Source: Ifrita kowaldi
Lineage: Eukaryota > Chordata > Aves > Passeriformes > Cinclosomatidae
Assembly (NCBI GenBank): GCA_013398055.1
Contig: VZRS01001447.1
Coordinates: 1,018,266-1,082,265 of the forward strand
Reading direction: 5' to 3'
Length of the DNA stretch: 64,000 bases
Part shown: positions 14,756-25,865 of the stretch, piece after piece
Layout of the letters: each line of letters begins with the position of its first letter
Numbering within the stretch: the first letter of the stretch is position 1
The notes under the pieces: generated by a model
Databases searched by the model: none
Seen by the model: the letters and a program-made list of their open reading frames with translations, nothing else
What the model was told of the DNA's origin: nothing
Program-made: the position numbers and the translations under genes

Positions 14756-15779
14756 GTCAACATGTCGAACAGAAAAGTACAAGTTTTTGAAACAATTAGT
14801 GTATTTCACATGTTAATTTAGCCTGGGTGACCTAAATACTATCTGTCCTTCAGACATTCCCACAGCAAGCTCTCCCAACCTGTCCTTCAGGTGAATATTC
14901 CTAGGGGTGAGATGTAAATGTGCAGTCCCAAATGCTGAATTCCTGCTAGTGTGCTGAGACAGCCCACAAAGCCCTTGATGACAGTGGGAGCTGTACCGGT
15001 ACATGGAATATAAACTGCTGCTTCATTTCACCAAGAAAACAGACCGGTAGATATTTGTTCAGGACAATAAAACCTTTTGGTTACTACTAATCTGGGCTGC
15101 CTCCAGCCAGTTACAAAAAGAAGAAGGATGCTGTCTTGCAGTACTTATCTACTGAAACTTTCCAGCTCTGGATTGAAACATGACCGGTTTTAATCACCAT
15201 ATTGTTAGAACTTGTTCACCCTGCCACAATTAATGCAATGAGAATGCATCTGCACAGTAAATTGTTTGATCATTATTTCGTTTTAAATGGGAGATACACA
15301 ATTACTGCATTGCAGATACTCCCATTTTTTTTTATTGAAGAACTCAGTGTTCTCCATGAGATTAATTATGACCCTCCCACATTTTGTCTACATTTTCTTC
15401 TCCAGTTGGAAAGTGGTGTTTTCTGTGACTGCTAAGAATTCTATTAATCTACATTGAGCATTTAGCTACAAAGGAGTAATAACAACTACGGTAAGTTACT
15501 GATATCTGCCTGCACTAATAAATTCCATATCTAATATTATTTTAGCCACTAAGAATTCTTAGAAAAGTATTCTTTCTGATATATGAAATTCACAGAAAAA
15601 CTTCCTTTTTTCCCTAATTTTAAAATCTAAGGTAAAATGTGGGATTATCTCTTTTGATCTTGTTTGGAGGGGTTTCTTTTTGCCATGTGCATTTTTTTCC
15701 CGAACAATTCAGAAATATGATTTTTGGACATAATTATCTGTTTAGTCCAAAGCTATACTACATAATAAATATTTTTTCT

Positions 15780-15800
15780 GCTCTTGAAAGTTTCAAGAGC
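15780..15800. repeat. 21-nt perfect palindrome
   Basis: GCTCTTGAAA and its reverse complement TTTCAAGAGC flank a single central G. It could extrude as a small hairpin. No function is implied. Confidence 0.8.
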
Positions 15801-16087
15801 TGTTTAAATTAGTTCAGTCATCCATCCCACAGAAGAAAAAATTTTGAAAGAAAAATATCAAAACAGAGATAAATACAAAGTAAAGTTCACAGTATATGAA
15901 GTAAAAAATTAATGGAAAACATGCTTGTTACAGAGGTTACATTTGAGACTATGAGGGTCCGATTGTCTGTATGTGGTAGGCGTGCCTTTTCTCACTCAGA
16001 TTGATATAAATCAAGGGTAATAATTGTGTAAACAAGGATATTCTAGAGAGAAATAAAGTTCAAGTGATATTAGCCAATTTTATGTTA

Positions 16088-16130
16088 TACATATATATAT
16101 CTATCTATACATCTATACATATATTTATAT
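16088..16130. repeat. AT/CTAT low-complexity tract
   Basis: Mixed (AT)n, (CTAT)n and ATACAT units over roughly 43 bp; a degenerate microsatellite. Confidence 0.75.
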
Positions 16131-16689
16131 TGTCTCAGCTATCATTTTGCCGAAAAATGTTCATAGAGGTTATTTTCATTTTGTCCCACCACACAGAAAA
16201 TGTAATGATACTGTGGGGTTTCATTTGGAAATATACTGCGGTTTAGTGACAAATCCACTTACTTTTTGTTTAAAATTCCTTTTCGTTTTTTCGCTATGTA
16301 GTTATATATGTATTTGAATTAAAGAACTGTTTCGTTATGGTGCCTTCTATATTCAGGGAAAACAAGGACAAATAAAGCTCTAAATAAAATAAAACCATAT
16401 GCCAAGTATAAATGCTTTGAAACTTTGCAACAAGAGAGGAAGTGAAATCTGAATTCTTTCCTGTGAAAACATTTGGGGAAAGCATGAAATCTGGGAACTG
16501 GCTGGATTCTGCACCCTGTTTGTTTACCAGAGCAAACAAATAATTGCACCAGGTTATGCAATGCACTGTCATGTATTACCTGTGGGGCCCTTCACAGAGA
16601 AGACTTTCAGGAAGGAAGTAGTAAAGAAAAAAATAAAAAAAATCCACAAGTCACACATAAAATCTTCCTTTTCTTCTGGAATCTAACAC

Positions 16690-17920
16690 TTGCTCCACAG
16701 ATTTGGTGAAGAGCAGCTGTTGTCACTGGGACTGGAAGATCATGGAAAGATCCTGACTGCAGCCTTAGGGAAAACTGGGAGATGTTTGGGGAATAATCTG
16801 AGGCACACCAGCTGCAGGGGTGGTGCCTGGCCAGAGCCAAGAGAGACCCTGGAGAGGGAGACTGAGAGAAAAAACTGGATTCGGACAAGGTGCTCGCAGG
16901 ACAGACTGCGATGTGTCAGGATGGGACCTGGATGTGTCAGGATGCAGGCCTGCAAGTCAGAAGAAGAGGTCCAGTTTAGGGGCCAGGTGAAGGGATGAAG
17001 TCAACAAGAGGCAAAATAAAGGAAGATAAACAGACAGAGAAGCAAAGAGCCATTTTAGAAAGAGTAGGGATTGCTCTGTGTGCCAGTTTATGCACTCCAA
17101 GTGGGGTGGATCCAGATCCTGGATTCGCACTGTGGGCCTCAAGCACAATTTGGGTGGTGAATGCAGCACCAAGGCACCAAATATGAGCTCACAGCTGCTG
17201 CAGAAGCCTGCAGGCACATAAACACCGGAGATGCTTTCCTCTTTTGCCACAGTTCCCTGGGGCCAGGGTTCACATCTCAGCACATCACCAGAACGGGCCT
17301 GTTTCTGATAGGGCTGAGCAGCTGGGAGCTGGGGATACAGGCATTCCTCTTCCTAAATTCCTGACGGGCCATGGTGGGAGAGGCATTTGCAAAGCATGCT
17401 GAACACGCTCGTGACTGACACGTCCCTTTAAACATTGCCACAGCCGAGGGGCCCCTTGGCAGCGCTCTCTTGCTCGCTGACAGGGCTAAAGCACTTACCC
17501 AAGCTGCAGAAAAGCACCTCCGTTTCCCCAGCAGTTATCTTCAGGATCTGGGAACCCAGCCTTGACCTACAATTTTCTTTCCTAGCCAGGCCAGCAGGAA
17601 AACTCTGTTTCCTGGAAGAGCAGCTGGAAATAAGTTTGCATCCAGCTTGTAGGAGTATGTGGGCCCCACCGTTTGTAGAAGTGGGCCTCACCTGCACCAG
17701 TATGTGGTACAGATCCGGAGGAATCTGGACATCTACACCATGGTGGAGACAGGGAGGAGGATGCTTGTGAAATAGGGGGCGAACCAGCCTAGCAGCATGG
17801 CCTGCAAGCACTGCTGCGAGGTCATCTCTGCAGTCTGCCAGGGTTCTGCTGGCCCCCGAGCACAGCCAGGGCTCCCCACCCCAGTGCAGGTGCCAGGGTG
17901 CTGGCAGATAGATTAACATA
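16690..17920. other. GC-richer block without recognised gene
   Basis: This roughly 1.2-kb block is visibly richer in G and C than its flanks and carries overlapping open frames on both strands, including 163 codons on the minus strand at 17428-17919 and 111 on the plus strand at 17435-17770. The frames mirror each other, as expected where fewer AT-rich stop codons occur. I recognise no domain, signal peptide or splice context. A 21-bp-period duplication of GATGTGTCAGGATG lies at 16910-16944. It could be an old retroelement or a non-coding RNA exon; neither can be shown here. Confidence 0.45.
16910..16944. repeat. 21-bp tandem duplication
   Basis: GATGTGTCAGGATG occurs at 16910 and again at 16931 with no mismatch over 14 bp. 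Confidence 0.75.
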
Positions 17921-20900
17921 AAAAAGGAGACCTTTAGTAAGTCGGAGCATAGTCGTGTTGGCAGGGGCAGACCTTGGCAGCAAAGGTAAAGGTGTGGTTG
18001 GGTGCCCTACCTGCTATTCTGTTCCATGCAAGCCAATTCCCACTGCTGTGTATTTTTGCAGTAAAAGCACCAAATAAATCTGACTGGCACTTTGCACAGT
18101 GTTGATTTATAGCTTCAGCCATTAAGATTAATTTGCTTTTTTATCTCTTCCATACTTATTTTACTCCCTTCAGTGGCATGCCATAAATGAGAGCATCCTA
18201 ATATTTATTACACCCACATATCTTTGTTATACATCAATGCATGGCTACAACTAACAGAAGGCAATAACAAAGGAATAATGTGAGAACCACTGTGTGTACA
18301 ATCACTGTGATAGCTGCTGGATTATGTTATAAAGTACATGCTTTACTTCACCACATATAAATGCAGTCTATATTTCACCATGTGCTGTGGTCTTTAAAAA
18401 CCTGTGTCCTCAAGTTTGTTCCTCTAGCTCTGAATTTCTGTACGTCTCCACCACATTTGAATTAGACTTTTCTTCATGGCCAGACTCCTCTCCATGTGCC
18501 ATGTGCCTGCAGATGTGGCCCCAGGCGTAGCTGGAGCCCATAATCTGGGGTGCCTGTCACAGCATGTTAGGCGTTGATCACTGCCAGGCATAGCCAGGCA
18601 AGCTGCCTGGGAGACACGGCTGTGGTGGGAGGAGGCTGGCACCTGGGCACCACTCAGCTTCTGCTCACTGTCATGACTATCCTGGAGACTGTATTTTTCC
18701 ACTAGAAAAATGTTTTCCTACTTCCTCTCAACTCACATATTGGACTATGCAAAATGGGACCTCTTCTCTTTGACGAGCACTTTAATAAGTTAGTCATTTA
18801 TTTCCTTGTAGGCCTACCAGCCTTTCTGTCCTGAGATAAAAGTGAACAAAGAAAGAAATTTTTTATCCCTTTTAAAAGCTGTTAATTATGCTCAAGCTAC
18901 TCTTTCCCTGATAGTGATATACGAGTGGGAGGTAAAAAGGATGAAAAAGACACTGAAATGGATTTAAATAGCAGTTCACCATTTTATTCATAAAAGGGAA
19001 GAAGCACAGAAATTTCTGTGAAACTTTCCTCAAACTAAATTATCTATCCCAAGTTAGGAATTACCTCTGGGACCATGCTGGGAAATTAAGAGACCTGGCC
19101 CATGGACACCTGACAGGGTTTGCATCTGTGCTGTAAATTTTGGACAGAAACATTTTATTTTTACCCTAATAATCCCTGAAGTCTCACCTCACTTTATTTC
19201 ATTTTCAGCAAAGCAGACAAGGAGTCTCCCCATCACCACCCAGCACAGTGGGTGCAGGAGCAATCCTGATTCAAAGTTGAGAGGTAACTATGACACAACT
19301 GTAAGAGCTGAAATTACTGGTAAGAACACTGTACACAATCCATCAACAGTCCAGGTAGTCTCAGGCCATATTTCAGGTCTCCAGGTAAAGCAGGGCTCTG
19401 GTACAACTCTGATGGCCCCAGTGTCCCTATGTGAAAAGCTCCTAGTCTACTCAACAGTTGAGTCTACTCAATTCCAATTGAATGTTAAGCACCACCTCTA
19501 TCCTGATACTACCCCTCATATCTCTCTGTATATTCAGTGTCCTCAAAAAATAACCTAAGCCATAAATATTGTAATCCTTCTCACTATAAAACCTAGTTCT
19601 GTTGTTGCTGTTGCAATCCCACAGAATCAGCACCCATCACACACCCCTGACATAATTTCCCCTCTAATTCCTTTTCTTTATTCACCTATATCTCCATCTA
19701 CTCCTTCTGTGTGTATCTTGGCATCAGACAGTACACACAATAGAAAAAAAAAAAGACTGCGAATTCCATTCTCTTTTATTTATTCTGTAATTTTCAGAAA
19801 GGGAAATATTTCTATAGATAGGAAACCTTCTTAAAAAAGGTAAAATTAATAAAGATTTAGTTAGCAAGTACGAAATCAAAACCTGTTACAATAATCCATA
19901 AAAACCAACAACTTCTGGGGTGGTATAATACGTTTTTATTATATTTACTATGGTAAAACACATAACTCTTCTGATACCATTGGAGTGACTCAAATTAAAC
20001 TGTGCAGAGTCCACCTACACTTTTTAAGGGTTTTTAAGAAGGTACATAAAAGCCTAACTGTATGAGACGTCTGTAATCCATTGACAAAACAAAAATACAG
20101 CGAAAGTGTGTGCCTGTGAGAAACACTGTATACGCTCTGCAAGCAGCTTCCAAACCACAATATCTTAGCAGCTTTCATTTTCCAAAACAAAAAGCTATAA
20201 ACTATATAATGCACTGTTACACTGCCAAAATAGTTTTAACCATGGTTTACAGTTAGATAAGCACAAATACAGCCAAAATGAATAAGATTTGGGACTTTTT
20301 CTGTGTGTGTATATACTTTAGAACAACCATATACGTTTTTGTCTTATCCAAGAATAATTATTGGTGCACTGCAGTGCCCCATAAGCAGGGTTTACAGCCA
20401 AAAACTTAGTCCATTGTATTGCAACTAAACTAGTTCTGTTTTCACTATTAGGTTTTGTTTTGTGGGCTTTTACATCTCAAGAAAAATAATAGGGCTAGCC
20501 AGTTTCTCATTTGAGGCGTGTCAAAGATTTATTACTTGTTTTGAAAGTAAATGGAAAGAGTGAGGTGTCAGTTCAATTTGAAACATAATCTGAAGTGAGA
20601 GTGTGTATGTTACCCATTCTGGGGGTTGCCAAGCATGATCTAAATATGTGTCTAAAACACTGGTTGTGCCTATTCGTTCTTTCAATCAGTAACACAGACC
20701 AGACCAGATCATAAGGTGCTACTGCTAGCAGATTCTTTTCATCTGGACCAGAGCTCAAAGTTAATGTTCTTTCTATAATTATTAGTTACAGCTAAAAAAT
20801 TCCCTTTTTATGGGAGCGTGTGGGCTGAATAATACCATAAGTTTACATATGACATCCCAGTGAACCTAACCACTGAATTTAATGCAGCAAGCAATGCATT

Positions 20901-23076
20901 GCACAGCTTGTCCACCTCAAAAATTTTTATACTAAATGGCAGTGGGAAGACTCATCTCACACTCCTGCCTCCAATCACCAAATTTATTCTCCCATGGAAG
21001 TAATTTTCCCCCTCTACTTCAGATCCCCAAATTTAACTGAAATGTTTCCTGACCTTGAAATTTCCGAAGCAGTGGCTCTTCTTGGCTACTCAGGATTCAG
21101 AGGAACAATTGGAAGAGCTACTTTGTCCTTTTAGTCTTGTTAGCCCATGTGCACTGCTAGCAATCATCAAGTTCCAGACCTTGCATCTCCCACTGCCCTG
21201 GCCAGCACAGTTTAGGAGAACGGTGCTTTAGTGCTTTGAACTGGTGTGTAGAAGGCTGTTGCAGTAACATTCCAGATAGAAATGCCACAGATTGATTTTC
21301 TAAAACTGGCTAAAATTGATATTAAGAAACACTTTCTTTTTTTAAAAAAACCCAGATACAGGATTGCACAGTGCTGTGTTTTCAGCTGAACACAGCACTT
21401 CAAGGGGAAGCTTGAGGATTCACAAGGGCATGTCAAATGAAAAAGGAAAATTAAAGGCCTTTCTATTATACATTCCCTCAGGTTTAAACTACTATGTTTC
21501 TCATTTCCATCTCATCCTGAGGTTTTGTTGAGGCAGTTCTTAGTGGATGGGAGAAATATCAGTAACATGTTCTAAGAACCAACACTATTACACCATTACT
21601 GAGGTGGCAGAAGCTGACATGTTCACCCACTGACCATTACCTTGAGGTTTCATCTTCTTTGCTGTCCTTGTTCTGCTCATATCCATGATTTATTAAGACA
21701 GCATGATGTGAAACGAGGAGATTTTCCCTGACACAGGATATTTCTTCGCACTGCCATGCCTGGAATTTTTATTAATGGGTGGTGGCTGGAGATTCAGAGA
21801 GTCAGTGCTACACGTGGGTCATGCACTTCTCGTATTCTTGCCTACAACAGAGGTCTCAGGTCAAAACTTAACTAATAGTTAGCACTGCAATGTCTATGGA
21901 GGTAACTCTGTAACAAAACATCTTTTAGTCATATAAATAAGCTTTAGGAGCTTTAGGTGTCTACATTCCACTGCAAGCTGGGTCTTTAATTCCCCTAAAT
22001 TCTCCAAAAATCCTAGGCTCGTTTCATGCAATAATCAACATCATTGCTGTACTTCAAAAATTTGCAACTCACTAAGCCACTTAATTCTGGAATTAGCTCT
22101 CAATAATGCAAATGAAGACACTAGAGAACCTGATCAAATTTAAATCTGGGCCATGTGATAAATTCACAAGTGATCTTTGATTGTTAACCAGAAGACTGTT
22201 CCTGGATTTCTTAGAAATGGTATCCAGTTATTAGCAGTAAGCATTAATTCCCCACAAAAATTATCTGAGTTTAAAAGCCAAAATGTTGGTTTTTAAGAAC
22301 ATGCAAAACATGGTTCCAATAAATTTTATGTTCTTTAAAATTGCTTGATCTCAGACTTGGTATTGCAAGTCCTAGAAATAACCATACGTTTGAAGCTCTT
22401 TCTTCAGCTATTAAAGCATGGGAAAATTCAAACACATTTATACATTTGTATTTATTTAATCCTTCTGGTTTTTTAAAAACAATAAATGGTATTTACGGGC
22501 CCAAAGAGATCAGTACGCATTGGGTACCTACATTAAAGTTCTCTAAATTAAGATGTTAAGAATTCTTAATGCAGAGAAAAAAGTGTAAATATTGACATTT
22601 GCCAGATGGACAAGCTGAGACCTAGCCTTCCTTTATTTTACAGTAGAACCTATGAGCATACACTCACGATGTGGAGCCCAATGCAGGATTTCAGAAAGTA
22701 TTAATTGACGCAGTCTAGCAATCCAGTTCATTTCTTCCAGGCAAATCCATAAGTTCCTTTGGAAAACACATGGCAAATTGTCCAAACTAGTTACCAGTTG
22801 CATTTGGAATGGAGTTGTGAATGTGGTTGCATGGAAATATTTGTAGTCTTTTGCTCAGCCACAGGGTTTTGGTGTGACACCTTTTGCACTGTCTACCTAC
22901 CACGTGTCAAGTGTTTGGTTGATGTGAAAAAGCAAAATTTCTCATATCTTTGACAGACAAGGCAGATTTTGTCATTCTGGAACTGCTGATGTAAGAGAAA
23001 CAGTATAAACATAAAGGATGGAGAATAGTTGACATAAAGGAATGGGGAAATTAAAAAAAATCTAATCTTTGTACAG
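17921..23076. other. AT-rich non-coding sequence
   Basis: No gene recognised. Open frames are short and lie on both strands. The notable item is a near-palindrome at 21370-21399. The sequence between 19.7 and 20.9 kb is especially AT-rich and has no identifiable element. Confidence 0.55.
21370..21399. repeat. 30-nt inverted repeat (11-bp perfect arms)
   Basis: AGTGCTGTGTT and its exact reverse complement AACACAGCACT are separated by 8 nt containing CAGCTG. The stem is too short for a typical pre-miRNA and pairing does not continue outward. Confidence 0.8.
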
Positions 23077-23320
23077 ACTTCCATACGACGACACTTCAAA
23101 GAAAAAGGGCAAACCAGTTAGTGATCATGATGAGTTTAATACTGTTTTTCATGGCCTGGAAGAGGGTGATGCTGATCTGCTGAAGGGGTTTGACTCCTTG
23201 AACATGGAAGAGAATTCCAAATTTCTGAATGATTTTCCACAGATTGCTATGACTCCACAGAGACTCCACTCTCTCTATTTGGTAGTGAACACCATACTGT
23301 ATACAAAAAAACCCCAATAG
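23077..23320 (+). CDS. Possible isolated coding exon or coding relic, family not recognised
   Basis: This frame looks more like real protein than any other outside the CR1. It stays open from before 23077 to a TAG at 23318-23320. It is rich in acidic and basic residues: a lysine-rich patch (TSKKKGKP) near the start, an acidic middle (GLEEGDADLLKGFDSLNMEE), then a hydrophobic/aromatic end (RLHSLYLVVNTILY). Codons are typical of vertebrate genes. A plausible 3' splice site (TCTAATCTTTGTACAG) lies immediately upstream, and GTATAA follows the stop directly, which could be a donor. The stop lies 3 codons after an A7/C4 run, so a homopolymer length error or frameshift could have created it. No in-frame ATG with context opens it, and no neighbouring exon was found. 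It may be one exon of a long gene, an exon relic, or chance. I do not recognise the family. Confidence 0.28.
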
Positions 23321-23833
23321 GTATAAAGATCTTTAAAATTATGCAAACAAATATAGACAGAATATTCTTATTCCTAAGTTTATCCTAAGGCTCCAGATGA
23401 CAAAAACATTGAAACATTTGTTTCAAAAGGATTAAAATTATCATGAATTCTGCTCAAGCATCAACCTGCACCATGTTTCTATTGGAAGCAGAGCAAAGTC
23501 AGGGAGAGGTCACAGTCACTGCTTGTTTATCTACTCGTATTTTTGGAGGTAAGGAGGAGGATGGGAAAGGGATTGTAAAAAAAAAAGGCAAAGAATGATA
23601 CACACAAAAGGAGCAAAGGGGTAGCTAACTTGCTATTGGAAGGGTGAGTTTAGAGAAAGACTGTAAAGACACCATGGAGAAGAGGAATTCTGAAGTTCCT
23701 GAAATTTGTGGGATTTCTTGTTTGAGATCTGCCTCTTCCTACGGATTGCTAGCAGTTTTCTGCAATTAGCTGCAATTTGTTCCTCTTCACATTTGATACA
23801 GTTTCTAACTCCTGAATCAAGAGTGTCAAAGCC

Positions 23834-23868
23834 TTTCTGATGCATCAGAACTGAATTTCTGATGCATC
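23834..23868. repeat. 22-bp-period duplication
   Basis: TTTCTGATGCATC occurs twice, at 23834 and 23856. The core TGATGCATCA of the first copy is itself palindromic. Confidence 0.75.
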
Positions 23869-25394
23869 CCACCTAAATAAGACTTCAGAAAGCCCACAGG
23901 CTCTCATGGGGTGAGGAGATGAACAGATGGGCAGCAGACAACAAGGAAGAGTTTGTTGCCTAGATCAAAGTACTCGGGGTGGCAGCACTAACTCCAAATT
24001 ATTATGACCCTTTGGTATGAAAGAGGGAGGTTTTAACAAGCATTTGAGGCACCATTTTGTAAAGAGTTTAAGTGTGTGTTTAACTTACAATGCTGAAGTC
24101 ATACGTGAATCAATAGGATTTGAGTGTATCTCTTTGCATATGCATTATGTATGGTGAATATTTTGAAAGCACTGATGTCCCTGTGCCTATAAAAAGGCTA
24201 GCACAGGAAAAAGTATATTGCAACTATACCAAGTAGGGTTATCCAAAAAAAGTTTCTTTTTTCAGATTTGCTTCCATGGGAAGAGACATCAAATATGTAA
24301 TCAAGCACAGCTAGGAGAACACATGATAAAACTTTGTGCAAATGAAAATGAAACATGATTTCTCATAAATATCTTTGCTTTTGGAAAAAGTCTCTATATT
24401 GCATGAAAAGCACCACATGCCAGTTTTATATTCCTACAAACCTTCATTTCCTTGAGGCAGTCATTGACTGAAGATCTATAGAGAAGCAGCTTTTTCCATG
24501 TTTTTAGAGAGCTGAAATATTTTCCCTTTGAAAAAGTTTGGGCACCATAATATCTTCAGAAAAGTCTTAAAAATTAGTTTCCGCTTGGTGGCAAATATAT
24601 CATGATGGCTCTGTGACCAGCTAACAGCGATCCTGCTGTTGCTGAAGAGGAACAGATGGCCAATACACAGCTGATCTGATGAGTTTAAATAAGCATGTTG
24701 CAGACAGGCATTCCTCTGCAAAAGAAGCACAGGCCAGCAATACCAGATAGGCTTGAGGTGGTGTGGGCATGTTTCAAGCCAAACTTAAGAAGTTCCTGCT
24801 TCACATCTGCACTGCTGATGCATCTCTCACCTCCCCAATTTCTACCCACTCCCCATCCCATGTGCCCCTTCTTCAAACCATTTCAGTCATACACCATCTC
24901 TATACTGATTGCTGTTTATCCACCTGTGACATAGTCTTAAATATTTCTGTCCAATCACAACCTTCAAGCACCTCTTGAGATACAAAACAATGCAAATAGA
25001 GGCTCAAAAGCTGTTTCCTTGGGCAGGCTATGACAGAAGAACTTACTAGGAGGAGGACTGAATGAGACAGACTAAATAATCCTGGAGCACTCAAACACAT
25101 GAGACCTATGCAGCCATTTAAACTGCTTGAGCTTTAGCCCTGCTTTGTGTCAGCATTTCAGTTTTCTCACAGAACGGGTGCTTGTTTTATGTTGTATCTT
25201 CCATATTCTCTCAGTTTTGAGCATCTCACAATTAACTCCATCCATGACAAATAAACCCTGACAGAATTCAGTGCATGGGAGGCAGATGTAAATGAGCAGC
25301 ACTGCTTTGACCAGCTGTATCTGGCTGAACCTCAACAGTAAGCTGCCTGTCAAGCTCTGCCATTAAAAGACAAAACCATCACATCTTGTGAGCT

Positions 25395-25422
25395 GGTGTG
25401 TGTGCCTGTGTGTGTGTGTGTG
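25395..25422. repeat. (TG)n microsatellite, interrupted
   Basis: TG dinucleotides with one CC interruption, about 28 bp. Confidence 0.85.
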
Positions 25423-25840
25423 CTGCAGAGGCCTGAGCTGGAATAGAGATCATGCTAAATGGGGAAGGAGAGAGCCTGTGATGGAGCAGCTGCTGCAACT
25501 CAGCACAGCTTCATTTAGATTTTCCCCCTCCCACAGCAAATGCTAAATCTACCCTGCTAAAGAGGAGCTCAAACCATGAAGATATTCCACACAGAAGAGG
25601 ATTATAAAGCCCTGTGATGAGCCTGGACTGAAATTAAATATAGCCTGTGAAATGAATGTACTTTTCTTACTCTGCTCTGGGAGGTTTCATGAAGGAGATT
25701 TTGCCTCTCAAAGCAGTAAGTGTAATCTCTCATGGATAGATCCCAAAATGTCCACTAAATGTGACAAATCTAGATGGCTGTTAAAAAGGAATGCGCTCAC
25801 CTTGCCTGGGGTCTTTTTTTGTGTTTTTAGGGCAAGGGGA

Positions 25841-25865
25841 GTGTGTGTGTGTGAGTATGTGTGTA
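25841..25865. repeat. (GT)n microsatellite, interrupted
   Basis: About 25 bp of GT units interrupted by AGTA; the second TG-type tract within 500 bp. Confidence 0.8.

Larger units (their letters stand above)
10578..16689. other. AT-rich non-coding sequence
   Basis: No gene recognised. The longest open frames are a 137-codon minus-strand frame at 13191-13604 and a 140-codon plus-strand frame at 14269-14691. Neither has a recognisable domain or splice context, and both lengths are expected by chance at this base composition. Small tandem duplications occur at 13490-13514 (period 14) and 14730-14755 (period 11). A 21-nt perfect palindrome lies at 15780-15800, and an AT/CTAT low-complexity tract at 16088-16130. 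Confidence 0.55.

Noticed and set aside
17428..17919. 163-codon minus-strand frame
   Set aside because: It is the same GC-rich effect, with an overlapping plus-strand frame and no recognisable motif.
24187..24197. TATA-like motif CTATAAAAAGG
   Set aside because: A single motif in AT-rich DNA with no downstream coding or transcript feature.
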